From Phallusia mammillata (Eukaryota > Chordata > Ascidiacea > Phlebobranchia > Ascidiidae), in NCBI GenBank assembly GCA_003260075.1, contig QLIY01000664.1, positions 1 through 64,000 on the forward strand: 64,000 nt of DNA. Direction: 5' to 3'. The translations under genes were made by a program, and so were the position numbers. Under the pieces are notes generated by a model. It did not search any database. It was not told the DNA's origin and was given only the letters and a program-made list of their open reading frames with translations. Below are positions 37,260-50,000 of the stretch, in pieces (within the stretch, counting starts at the first letter, position 1; each line of letters opens with the position of its first letter).

Positions 37260-37451
37260 CAGGGGTGTCCAACCCGTGGCCCCGATAGAGTAATACACAA
37301 CTGTTCAAGTTACTTTCGGTGTGAGGATTTTAATTAGAAATTATAAGACAGCTATTTCTAAGATTACAAATTAGCAGTGACACTCAAGTGGCCCGCGCAA
37401 TCATTTGTAAACCGCATGTGGCCCTTTGCCCAAAAAGGTTGGACACCCCTG
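37260..37451. mobile_element. hAT-type element with 8-bp target duplication
   Basis: The ends caggggtgtccaacc and ggttggacacccctg are exact inverted repeats. The 8-mer atctatat flanks both sides. It is 192 bp and non-coding. Confidence 0.9.
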
Positions 37452-38045
37452 ATCTATATAGTTCTTGCTAGTACAGTTAAGCGTTGGAATTTAGCATTAA
37501 CAAAGATTGTAATCTTAGAGTTTTGACTTTCGAATAAGAAGAGAAACAACAACCTTTGGTTTTTGTCGCAAGTACTTTTACCACAAGGTGTAAGATCGCT
37601 AATGCTTTTTCGAAGTAACATGGATAAATCCTTCGAAAAGAGCCAAAGACGAAATAGGAGCTGAAAAATGCCAGGTTGAACAGTTCACAAGTCGATTTGA
37701 CCGTCTACAACGAACTCAATCCTTAAGAATGTTATTCATGCCAGCGAAAAATATATCCTATACTGCTCCCTGGCTGATAACCGCAAGAGCAAAAAGCAGC
37801 TCCCTAGACCTAACAATCATCCTGTGAAGGAAAACATATGAAGGTGGTAATCGAAAATTGGACCTCTTGACTTTTAACTGTAGTGCAAATTTGCATTTGT
37901 CAAGTGATGGTCTAACCGTCGTTAGACTCTAACGAGTGGGGCCACTTGACTGATAGACCATTGCACAATAGACATTTGATATAATACATAAGCGAATAAA
38001 GTTTATTTTTAACTGTGAAAAATTAGAAAAACAGGTACAGTTTAT

Positions 38046-41000
38046 TTAACATCCACTGCAAGTTTTTCGGCATGTGTATGCGACATCATCTTGGTAGCAC
38101 AAGTCGACCAAAAAACCACATACGGTGTCCCAATCTGGATGATTCTCGCAAGCTGAAAAAAGAAACATTCAAAGTTTAATTAGAAGTCTAATAATCCAGA
38201 TCAGCGTTTCTTATTATTTTGTGAACTCAAAATGCACTAATGAAGTTTTTTTGCAGCATACTTGTCTATAGTGACAAAAAAATGCTGAAAGTGCTTGTAA
38301 CTTAAATTGTTGAAAGTGCTTTCAGTATAACAACAAGATCAAATTAAGGTTCTAATCTTGTCATGCAAACCAACATTTTGTCACCAAGCCCTATAGCAGG
38401 GGTCTCAAACACGCGGCCCTCCAAAGGTTTTTGTGCGGCCCGCGAAGAAACTTTTAGAAGTTATGTGTTTTTGCTCGGGCGGAATACCCTGTAAAACTAG
38501 TGAGTTTCCATGATATAATCATTCTCTGATAGCAGTATTTAACGTTTTAATGTCATGATCGAAATAGTCCATCTTTAGAATCAGCAATTGCGATTGTTGC
38601 GCCATTTTTTTTCATTGTTGTGTCACTGTATGCCAATGTTTTCACACACAAAGCAACAGGGCAGAGTTGGCTCTTTTAGGGGGGGGGGCATTGTTGTGTC
38701 ACTGTGCCAATGTTTTCACACACAAAGCAACAGGGCAGAGTTGGCTCTTTTACTTTGCTACACTGTATATTTATTTGTTATTTATTACAGTATTATTTGT
38801 TTAATAAAGATAATGGGATTGATGAACATTTCCCTTTTTAGTCACGCAATTTGTTTGTTGTCATGTTACACTGTAACAAATGTTTCGATATCGCGGCCCT
38901 CGACTTACTTAAAAGTTTGTTTTTGGCCCTCAAAGCAGTTTGAGTTTGAGATCCCTGCCCTATAGTATGGGACGCTGTGCAAAAAACAACAACAAATATT
39001 TCAAGGCACGTTTACATCTATCGCAGTTTAACAATCACTGGTCTGATGCATGAAAGCCACAACATAAAAACATCACAAGTACATGCAAATAAAACATAGT
39101 ACATATGTTAAACGACAAACAAAAGCGACATGCGACCTCGCCTTTATGGTTTAGAAGTAGTCGAGCCTGCAAGGATTAAGTTTGTTTTAATACTACTCAT
39201 GGTTAATGGTAATTGCAAGGTACAAAGCCTTTGTTACTTACGGGGTGGACATGTTCCGGCATTGCACTCCTCTAATTCTGAATCGTCTCCTTCGCATTCG
39301 ACTTCAGTTAGGCATTCCCTATAAATATACAAATTTGTCAAACGATGCTCACGTTGTGGCACTAATTGATCCCAAATCAGTTCAAACAGGGAAAAACAAT
39401 ATGTTCAAACAATATGACATTATCTTGCTATTATACCTATGCCTGGTTCGAAAACCATCCCCGCATTCAGCGGAGCAGTTGCTCCACTCATCCCACTCTG
39501 ACCAAGTTCCAACGCAAGGTTGCTCCGAGCATTTTTCTTCCTCCTCACTTTCTCCCACACAACCAACATCTGCTGTCTCATTCTCACAAACCCTGCTCCG
39601 CGAGCGCATTCCTTCTCCACAGGTGACTGTACAGTCGGTCCACGGCTCCCACTCCAACCACTGTGGAGGACAGTCTTGCTCCTCACACGGTTGCTCCTCC
39701 GTAACCGGGGTACAAGTGTCGTTGGTGCTGCAGTTTAAATACTGGCGTTGTTGTGTTCCACCGCCACAAGTTTTAGAACATTCACTCCATGGCGAGTAGG
39801 TGCGGCTCAGTCGAGAACAAGATGCCACGAAGCAGTTTTTCGCTGTAACAAAAAATAAATTAATTGTTTGATACAACGAAATTAAAAGTAGCAACAACAC
39901 AAGCACACGATTGTATTGTACGATTGTATCATTAAATTGACAAACAGTGCAGTAGTACATTATGCTAGAATGTATGTTTTGCTTTGTCTTTCGTTTCAGC
40001 GCAGGTTTGTATTATGTTTACTGGTTTTTTGATCGTTGAATTGACAAACTAAAGGTGCATTATGAAAGAATATAAGACATTTTTTCTGGGTCTTACGTTT
40101 CAGAATAATTTTGTATTATAGGGGGGGGGGCAAGAATGTAAGACATTTTTTCTGGGTCTTACGTTTCAGAATAATTTTGTATTATACTTACTAATTTCTG
40201 TCGGTATCGTTGTGTGGTTACAACCATTGGGATCGACGCAACTTCTGCTCCTGGTGATAACGCCGCTTCCACATGCACTGGAACATTGTGACCATTCGCT
40301 CCAGTCGCTATAACCTATTGAATAAAAAAATGTATAGTTCAGAAATACTCATAGGCAAAGCCCATACACCACTATACCAACATACCTTCAATTGGTCCGT
40401 ACAGACAACAAGTCTTGGGGCAGCTTCTTCGCATGAAGGAGTACCGGCCACACCACTCAGGATTCTGTGTACACAATGATCCCAGCGATTTCGTGTTCGT
40501 TTCATCCTCACAAGGCTCTAAATAAAAAACAATAATAACATTATTTTTAGGTCATGCCAGGATTTGGGACACTAGATCAAGACTTGATTAAAACCTAAAT
40601 CGTAAGAGATTTTGTATGTTGTTGTGAAATATAATGCTATTGCAATGAGATTCTAAGCAAGAAAGTGTTCTCTAAACTCTAACCTTCTTAGTGGTGTAGA
40701 TACAACGCATTAGTTTTATCTCGTCGAAGGTTATGAAGCTACATTAAATCGCACGTTTTTATGGAGTGATAAACTCCTGGACTAAATTCATTAAAAAAGG
40801 TGAACATTTAGTTATAACAAGAAATACTGTTTTGTATTTTTAAAGTGTTAGATTTTAATCATCTTTATTAAACGAAATACACATTTTGAGCGCTTGTTAT
40901 TTTGAAATATGGCTTACCGGGACAAGCCGGATTATTGCATTGCATCGCTTTTCTTCCCGATCCACGGCACCTGTTTCCGTCAATACATTTTCTTTCTGAA

Positions 41001-43993
41001 ACTCGCTCGCCTCCTCCGCAAGTTCTGGTACACGAGGAATAGGAAGACCACGTCGACCAATGCCCAGGACAATCAGCTAAAAAAGCGTTTTTTAGTTAAC
41101 ATTGAAGTTTTGTTTAAGCTTGTTATTTGCAATTATCTTCTATTAATCTTATTCTTTTTGAGCAATTAAGACAGTGGTTATCAACCTATAATGACGAATT
41201 CCTCACTTAACAATTCAAAACAGTTTCATGTCTCCCCAATAGACTACAAGTTAAGTGCTAAACCATACAAAGATCATATCAAATTGTGTCTTTTATCAAC
41301 TTCACAGGTTATATTCCCAAACCTAAACTGTCTATTTAACTACATGTACAAGTTAAAGTAAATTCCTCCCCGGTATAAAATCACTGAATTTAGAGATGAC
41401 GCCAAACGAACACACACCAAGCGAATTACAAAACAACAAATCTCTAATGGAAACTACTGCTTTAACATTTTTGTGGCCGCAACCCGCAAACATAGTTGAA
41501 CGAGGTAATCGCAGACATACGATGCCTATAATTGATTTCATAGAACCTGTACCAACAATCATCTGTAAATTTTAGGTGATTATTTGCGTACGAAATATCC
41601 GCATGGTAGTGAAATACATCTGGTATCAGAGACTCGCGCAAAACGCATTTAGCAGTAAAACATCTTCCGCACTCTGCAGTGATATAGATTATGCCAAACA
41701 GGAAACAAAAAGCAAGTAACGCTAACAGAACTTTCCAAAAAAGGTTGACATGTGACTTAAATCCTTTCGATTTGAATTTCGGTGTGAAGATTTTAATTAG
41801 NCAAACAGTCATGAAATTGTTATTGGGAAACAATTCATATCCTTGGGAAATAACAAAATAACGCTACGAAACGTAGATGCTCTAATTGTCACAAAAACTG
41901 GCGACCCAACAGAATTTACAGGCGACCCAACTTTGGGTCGCGACCCAACTTCATAGGTTGGAAAACACTGGGCTAGCCTACGGTACGCAAATTCAAATAT
42001 ACAAATCGGATTCAGATTTGGGTATTTTTTATGACATGCACTTAAAGGAAAGGTGTCTAAACAAGNTCCTGTGAAGGAAAACATATGAAGGTGGTAATCG
42101 AAAATTGGACCTCTTGACTTTTAACTGTAGTGCAAATTTGCATTTGTCAAGTGATGGTCTAACGCAGTGGTTCCCAAACTATGCGCCGAGGTAATCGCAG
42201 ACATACGATGCCTATAATTGATTTCATAGAACCTGTACCAACAATCATCTGTAAAGTTTAGGTGATTATTTGCGTACGAAATATCCGCATGGTAGTGAAG
42301 TAATCAACGAGTTTTAAGATTCGTGATTCTAAAGCTTTACAAACTTGCAGCACACGAATAGATTGACTTTGTCAAATTTATAGAGCTCTTCTGGCAAGTA
42401 TTTTTATTCCGACGACCTGTATAGGACGTCAAAACGTCGGAATAAAAATACTTGCCCGAAGAGCTGTATAAACTTGATATTATGCCTGGCAGCAATAGCT
42501 TATAGATTAAATTTTTCGAAGACATTATATTTAAGCTTAATTTCTATGGCGGAGACTGCTATAGCAACAAGTAATATCAAACTGAAATACTGCATTTTCC
42601 ATGCACAGACAAACTCTCGTTATCAAGACCTAAAACATGATATGAGAGTTATATTTTTCAGGACACTGTTTGATGAATCACTGTATTTGACATTAATTTG
42701 TGCCTGAAGCTTAATGTCAAATGTCTGCACCACTTTTGAAACCTTGATTCTCCGATTACAATTCAACACAAATATTTGAATTTTAGAATGGGCGTAAGAG
42801 TTTTGCCTTCCAGGCCGGTCGGTTTACCATAATTGCACGAGGTAGTGGAGACTGAAGAACCAGAGCATCTACCAACCCCGGATCGACACAATCTATGTCT
42901 CATCCTTTGCACATCGCGACCGCAAGTTGCGTTACAGGCTCCCCAACTCCCCCACTTGCTCCAGCCACAAGGTTTCAAATTGCAAATCTGTGGTAAATGT
43001 GCAGTACGTAAATTTCTTTTAATCTCGAATACAACGAACTTGAATGTGACGGTCTTAAGAAACGTCGTTAAAGGTAAATGTAAGAAAAGTCGCTAATATA
43101 ATGCCTGCGGTAGTTTGAAAAAGGAATGATACCGCGTTTTGGCGTACAGGATTAAGAAATGCAGTGACCTAACAAAATTGTTTGGCAGTAAGGAGGGGGG
43201 GGGGGAACTTGAATGTGACGGTCTTAAGAAACGTCATTAAGAGTAAATGTAAGAAAAGTCGCTAATATAATGCCTGCGGTATTTTGAAAAAGGAATAATA
43301 CCGCGTTTTGGCGTGCAGGATTAAGAAATGCAGTGACCTAACAAAATTGTTTGGCAGTAAGGATATGCTACATTTTTGTATTGCATTTCCGGTTACGTGC
43401 CCTAATAATGTCGTTGGTTGTACGATAGCACTTGTGTCAGATAATACACAAAGCAGAAAAAGGAAAAGCATGCAGTGTAGTCGTTGCTGGTTAAATCTTT
43501 GACGCTGCAGAATGGCAAAGCTTTAACTAATTGTATAACAAAAAAAAGTTATATGAAATAAAAAACATAAAAGGTGTATGTTTTATCAGGGGGGGGGGGG
43601 ATAATACACAAAGCAGAAAAAGGAAAAACATGCAGTGTAGTCGTTGCTGGTTAAATCTTTGACGCTGCAGAGTGGAAAAGCTTTAACTAATTATGTATGA
43701 CAAAAAAAGTTATATGAAATAAAAAACATAAAAGGTGTATGTTTTATCACAAATACTTAAAGTTATAAAGGTCTACCACTTATCTTTGTTATTGTCAAAA
43801 AGGATTCTAGTCCGATCCGAAAAAAGTTATGAGTACTTTTCTTTTTTAAATTCATACGTAGTCCTTCAACGGTTTTACAAAGTTTGTGAGTTGTTGCTTC
43901 TATCTATTAGTTTTTTGTCATATGAAATAGGGATAAGTGGCCCTAAATATTTGCAGCTAACGTATAATAGAAGTAATATCGAAGCAAATACAC

Positions 43994-44046
<53 letters not shown>

Positions 44047-47000
44047 CTCACAAAAACGCTGTCGAGTTTGCCTTCCACGGCCACAACTGCGAGAGCAAGA
44101 ACTCCATTGCGAATAGCCGCTCCATCCTGCCGAAAGAAACACACACACCTGATCTTACACATTACCTCGCAGTCATATTTACAGTCTAATCTTGTGTCTA
44201 AATCTTGTCCTATATTACCTTAACCCAGAATTTGTCAGTTTGGGCTTAAAAGCGTAATGCACTGCTTGTTCAGAGCAAAATACACACGCATTTTATCACT
44301 CATGGGGGGGGGGTACCTTAACCCAGAATTTGTCAGTTTGGGCTTAATAGCGCAATGCACTGCTTGTTCAGAGCAAAATACACACGCATTTTATCACTCA
44401 TGATCCTATTGAAAGGGACTAACACCGAAGCGTAAAACGCGCAGTGTGCTTTAAGAAAGAATCGCGCAATCGCGGGAATGTTGCAATTACCAACACGTGC
44501 CTTAGGAAAGGCGGCAAATGCATGCACATTCCGCGCACAAGCACGCCGATCTGTGACATCATTATTACACCTCTTCGAATAAAGGCAAATTGTACGCAAA
44601 AGTATGGCAATGGCGTTCGCCTTTTGCAAGAAGCCAATGTATACTGACGGGAGTTTATTACCGATTGGGTCAATTGTCACTTGCTAATTAGATAAAACAA
44701 CATGTTTGCAACAAAAGACAATCTACATACATGTTAGTCTTGAGAGCTCTATAACAATACTTTATTTTGATGGTAAAAAAGCTAAACGAAAAAAGTGGGT
44801 GCTTACTCGGACATTCCCGTTCGTTGCAAGGATCGATGTCTTCTCGGACTCCCACACATCCCTGACTGCTACCCGAGATGCCTCCATTGCAGTCACGGGT
44901 TCGCGTTCTAAGACCGTCGCCGCATGTTCGGCTGCAAGCGGTCCAAGCTCCCCAAGGTCGCCATGCTACATGAAGAAATTGTTTTACACTTACAATTAAA
45001 GGAAATGCGATAATCTATGTTTAAAAGATGCCCAGTCATGTCTTGACAAAACTAAACCCTATTAATGGTTAAAACAACTGCCCAAATAGACGTAAAAAGC
45101 AACATGCTTTACATTTTTTTTCGTCTATTTAGGCAAGGGGTGTCCAAACTTTTTTGATGGGGGCCAATTTTTACCAGGTGAAAACGCCCGCGGGCCAACG
45201 TTTTTTTGGAATCAGAACACAAACATACGGGATTTAAGGAAATTGTGGGATTTTGTTGCGTCAGTACCATGTACACTTCCTTTTTTACAGGTGAATAAAA
45301 GTTTCAGGGAACGCTTTTGCGTGAAGTGGCTAGTCGCCCAAACCCCAAAACGTAATCCAAACTGTAACGTTACATACGCAACAGAATTAAAAAAAACAGC
45401 CGCGGGCCACGTAAAATGGGGGGGGGGGATTAACAAAACTAAACCCTATTAATGGTTAAAACAACTGCCCATCAAATAGTCGTAAAAAGCAACATGCTTT
45501 ACATTTTTTTTCGTCTATTTAGGCCGTTATTTTCACCATTAAACTTATGAACAGATCCGTATATTAAGTTCTAAACTTTATTAGTGGTAAACTTAGAGCC
45601 AAAAGTAGTTTAAAATTAACTGCGAAAACACCTACATATTCATCACATGCATACGATTTACAAACGCTGTTTATATCATGTGTGGTAAATATAGGTTTCC
45701 TGACCGCTATGTTTCATTAAAGTGATAACTATAGCATCACAAGTTTAACTTTAAGCAGATAAGTTCATAACATACGCTTTACTTTAACCTGGCGTTTTAG
45801 CACGGTAGCACCACCTCGCGGCGGTAAAAAGCATTCGAATTAAATAATAAAAGTGTGTCAGTCCCCAGTAACTGCGTTTGTGTTCTTTATTGTGGAATGC
45901 AAATTAAATTTTTCAAATATAGCCTTACAATGATTGTATGACAAAGCTATGTTTCAAAAATGCATTGAATTACACGAAACATAACAAAAAACAAAATAAA
46001 ATACAACCCACCGGTTCCTGCGTTGTGGCATGCGTAATTGCTTGATGACGTCATATTGGTATTAGCGATAATCCAGTGTTCATAACTTTCAATTGAGGTG
46101 AACATTCCGTAAGACTCTGTTTCTGGACAAGCTCCACCGTAAGACGAGATCCCGGCCAAATACCAATCACAAGAATTGCACCTTTGACACACAAGTGGGC
46201 CACCAGATTCACCTAAACAACAGTTTTTGTTGAGCATAGCTGGACTTAACATACAGGAAAAGAAATATTGCATGTTTAACATGTACTACTGGTGTATTTG
46301 AGCTCTGAAAACTCGTTTCTGCTAGCATTCAAAACTCTATGTTATTCCGACAAGGGGGGGGGGAGACTTAACATACAGGAAAAGAAATATTGCATGTTTA
46401 ACATGTACTGCTGGTGTATTTGAGCTGTGAAAACTCGTTTCTGCTAGCATTCAAAACTCTATGTTATTCCGACAAATGATATAATTAAGAAGCAAATGCA
46501 AAAAATTCAAAATCAGTAGAAACAAAGTTGTTAAAATGACACATATATTTCACCTATGTAGGCATCGTCAGTCACTAAAAACTGCAAACAAAAAAAAGGT
46601 TAAATAGAGGAGAACAAATGTTCCAAACATCGTTCCAAACACATTTCATGTACACGTAATTGCTATAAGAGCAACATAAACTTTACCCATTGCCACAAAC
46701 ATTGGCTGCAAATTGAATACCGCCCATGCAAGTCAACTTTAGGTTGACCTTCTTTTAAGAATGTCAACTCTAAACCAGTACCTGGGCAGCTGCTAACAGC
46801 GGAAAGATCATGTTCAGCACAGAGCAAATGTTCGTCGATACGGCGTCCAGGACTCCTTAGATTTTTTCTGCATCGTGAATTGGCGACTCGATACATCCCA
46901 GATTCCTGCATGGTTTGACGCAGACCCATCTCATAAACTGAATAATATAAAATACAATAAATCAGTAAGTAGGGTCAGACTTTTTTATCAAAACTAAGTT

Positions 47001-50000
47001 CTGGGCGTGTTTTGGGGTCAGTTCCGTTGATGTCCCGATTTTAGGCCGGCTTACATATGGTTGTTGGAAACGTTGAGGTTGGAGGTCAGAGATTTAATGA
47101 AAATATGAAATAACTTATGTTTCGATATGACCTCGACAATGCTTGATATTCAAAAGTTTCACATCAAATTAGAGCTTATGTGCCCAGAGTGAAAGCTTTT
47201 GGACGAGGATAGTAGCATCTTAGTCCAGATTACATTTCATTGACAAACCACAATTTTAAACAAATATGTCGTTAATTTAGCAGGTAACATATTGTTTTTG
47301 ATTAACGCATTTTTTATTTCAAGTAAAACGCAGAACAAATGTAAGAAATTAGGGCTGTAGGTTTATTAAGTTTATGTAGGCTACAAGGTCGACCAGAGTT
47401 TAAAAAAGCCGAACAACCCCAAAATCCCACAAATAAAACCAGAAATCACCGCGACTGTCGCCTAATTCCTGATTCACGATAAAGAATACCATGTCGTGAT
47501 GTTAATATCGGCTTGAGGGGGGGGGGTTAGGTTTATTAAGTTTATGTAGGCTACAAGGTCGAACAGAGTTTAAAAAAGCCGAACAACCCAAAAATCCCAC
47601 AAATAAAACCAGAAATCACCGCGACTGTCGCCTAATTGCTGATTCACGATAAAGAATACCATGTCGTGATGTTAATATCGGCTTGAGGTCTTCAAAGGGC
47701 AAACATGTTTCGTAGCAATATCACGGATAAAGCTATTGATGATATCACCACAACTATGGCGATTTCGGGATTAGAATAGGCAATTATTGGATGACGCAAA
47801 GGCACGAATTAGTAATTGTCGATCATATTTGGGTTACATGTAAACTGATTAAGAGTCATAAACCATAAAACTGTTGTTCACAGATTTTGTATAATTTTAC
47901 ATCGTCCCTGACTAAGTAATTATTGAATACAATATGTTGCAAATAAGGAGTGGATTTGATGTCTACCACCCAAAACGTGAATGTAGGCAGTGGTGGGATT
48001 CAGCGTGTTCGCACCGGTTCTATAGAACCGTCTCACGAAATTTTATGAGATCAGGGGGGGGGGGGGGGGGGGAAAATATAATTTTTGTGATGGAACCGGC
48101 TGACGAAAAATTTGAATCCTACCACTGAATAAGCTAGGTTTTATCGCTGGACCATTGGTGCGCACTGCGTTTTTTTCACCACAGCTTTTTTGTGTGTTTC
48201 GCCGACCTTTCCGCTTTATAATAACTTTGTGTTTTCAATTTATGTCATTGCCCTGATGAAGGTGTCTCGTATGGGACATCGAAACGTCGGCATAATATAA
48301 TAAAGACTGCTAGAAGAGCTAACAATTTGTGGATAGGTCATTACAAGTTTTTCCCATCGGGCACACAGGAAGCTCCCCAGTTCGCTCCGTAGTCCCATGT
48401 TTATGTCTATAATTCCAATAGTCTCCTGTTTATGTCTATATACTCCCAAGAGACTAGGACCAATACGCCCAGATGGGGGGGGGGACATAATATAATAAAG
48501 ACTGCTGGAAGAGCTAACAATTTGTGGATAGGTCATTAAAAGTTTTTCCCATCGGGCACACAGGAAGCTCCCCAGTTCGTTTCCGTAGTCCCATGTTTAT
48601 GTCTATAATTCCCATAGTCTCATGTTTATGTCTATATACTCCCAAGAGACTAGGACCAATACGCCCAGATCTTGATTATAAGTACCTACATTCAGTTTCA
48701 TAACCGGAATAAAAACAGCTGGTGCCCTCCTTCGGTATTTCTCCGCCTGGAAGACAGATCGGCCTTACAGACCGACTGAATGTCACGGGTTGAGCAAGCC
48801 TCAGTACCGCTATATCGTTGTTGGGGTAGTCGTATGAAGGGTGGATATTAATCTAACAAAATAGACTGTTAGTCACGCACAGCAAAATACGCAAGGTGCG
48901 ATGTTGATGTACTCACATAGGACAGTGCAACTTCGATGGAGACATTGCGTTGGGATGTGGTTCTCATTCCAAAAGTTGCTCTGAATGACGAAGTTGCTGA
49001 GTTTGCCCCATCACTGTTAACAAAAACGTGGTTTGTTTAAAAAAACATGTTTTCAAATTCAATGGGTTTGGACATCGCCACTCTTAAGACACAAGGTGTT
49101 CATGCTTAAACTTTACGAAGAAACCGTAACCGTTCCCTAGATATTTCGTCAAACGACTTCTTCACGTTGATTTCGACTTTTTTCATACAGTGCTATGTAA
49201 TAAACACATAACATACCTGAAGCAATGTGCCGGTGCAACAACCCAATCTTCTGCTATTAGCACACCAGTGCAAAATTCACTTGCACTTGACACAAACACC
49301 TGTAATATATCTGACATTTAAATGAGATACCAACAAATGGATAATGTTGTAATTTTTTTAATGACTTTATTTTGAAACATAGTTGCTATTAAAAACGATT
49401 TTCATACCGTCCAAGGCCACAAGGAAAGAATAGCATCAAGACCGCCGTTGTTCGAATTGTCAATGGCGGAATTTTGTCCGCATACGCCTAAAATTTACAA
49501 GCAGGGTTTTTTATAAATAAACTTAATGCCCTGCATTCACTTACTCTTGGGCCGAGACTTTGTACAGCATGCCGCCGTGTTGTTATAATACTCAGTAGTG
49601 CCCGGCCGAAGATGGCACAAGGGACTCTCCTTGCAAGTGTACGAGCCTTCCTGATTGAAGCATACAGGACGATCGGCGGGACAAGNCATACGCCTAAAAT
49701 TTCGGACGTTTTATAAATAAACTTAATGCCCAACTGCATTCACTTACTGCTGGGCCGAGACTTCGTACAGCATGCTGCCGTGTTGTTATAATACTCAGTA
49801 GTATCCGGCCGAAGATGGCACAATGGACTCTCCTTGCAAGTGTACGAGCCTTCCTGATTGAAGCACACAGGACGATCGGCGGGACATGGGTTTTCACCAA
49901 GACACTCATCAATATCTGATAAATACGCAACAAACAAAATAAGTTTTTTTTGACACTACAGTTTTTTTCAAGCAAAGTGTTTAGTTTTTTATAAAACCAA

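Noticed and set aside
48250-48290. A full hammerhead ribozyme at this site
   Set aside because: CTGATGA, an 8-bp stem II and GAAAC are present and tgcc/ggca can pair, but there is no room for stem III between GAAA and GTC, so I call it only a related motif.
49545-49686. Extra EGF domain in gene C
   Set aside because: The copy starts at an undetermined base with no acceptor and its following intron is also repeated; it is the other allele of exon 49915-49748.
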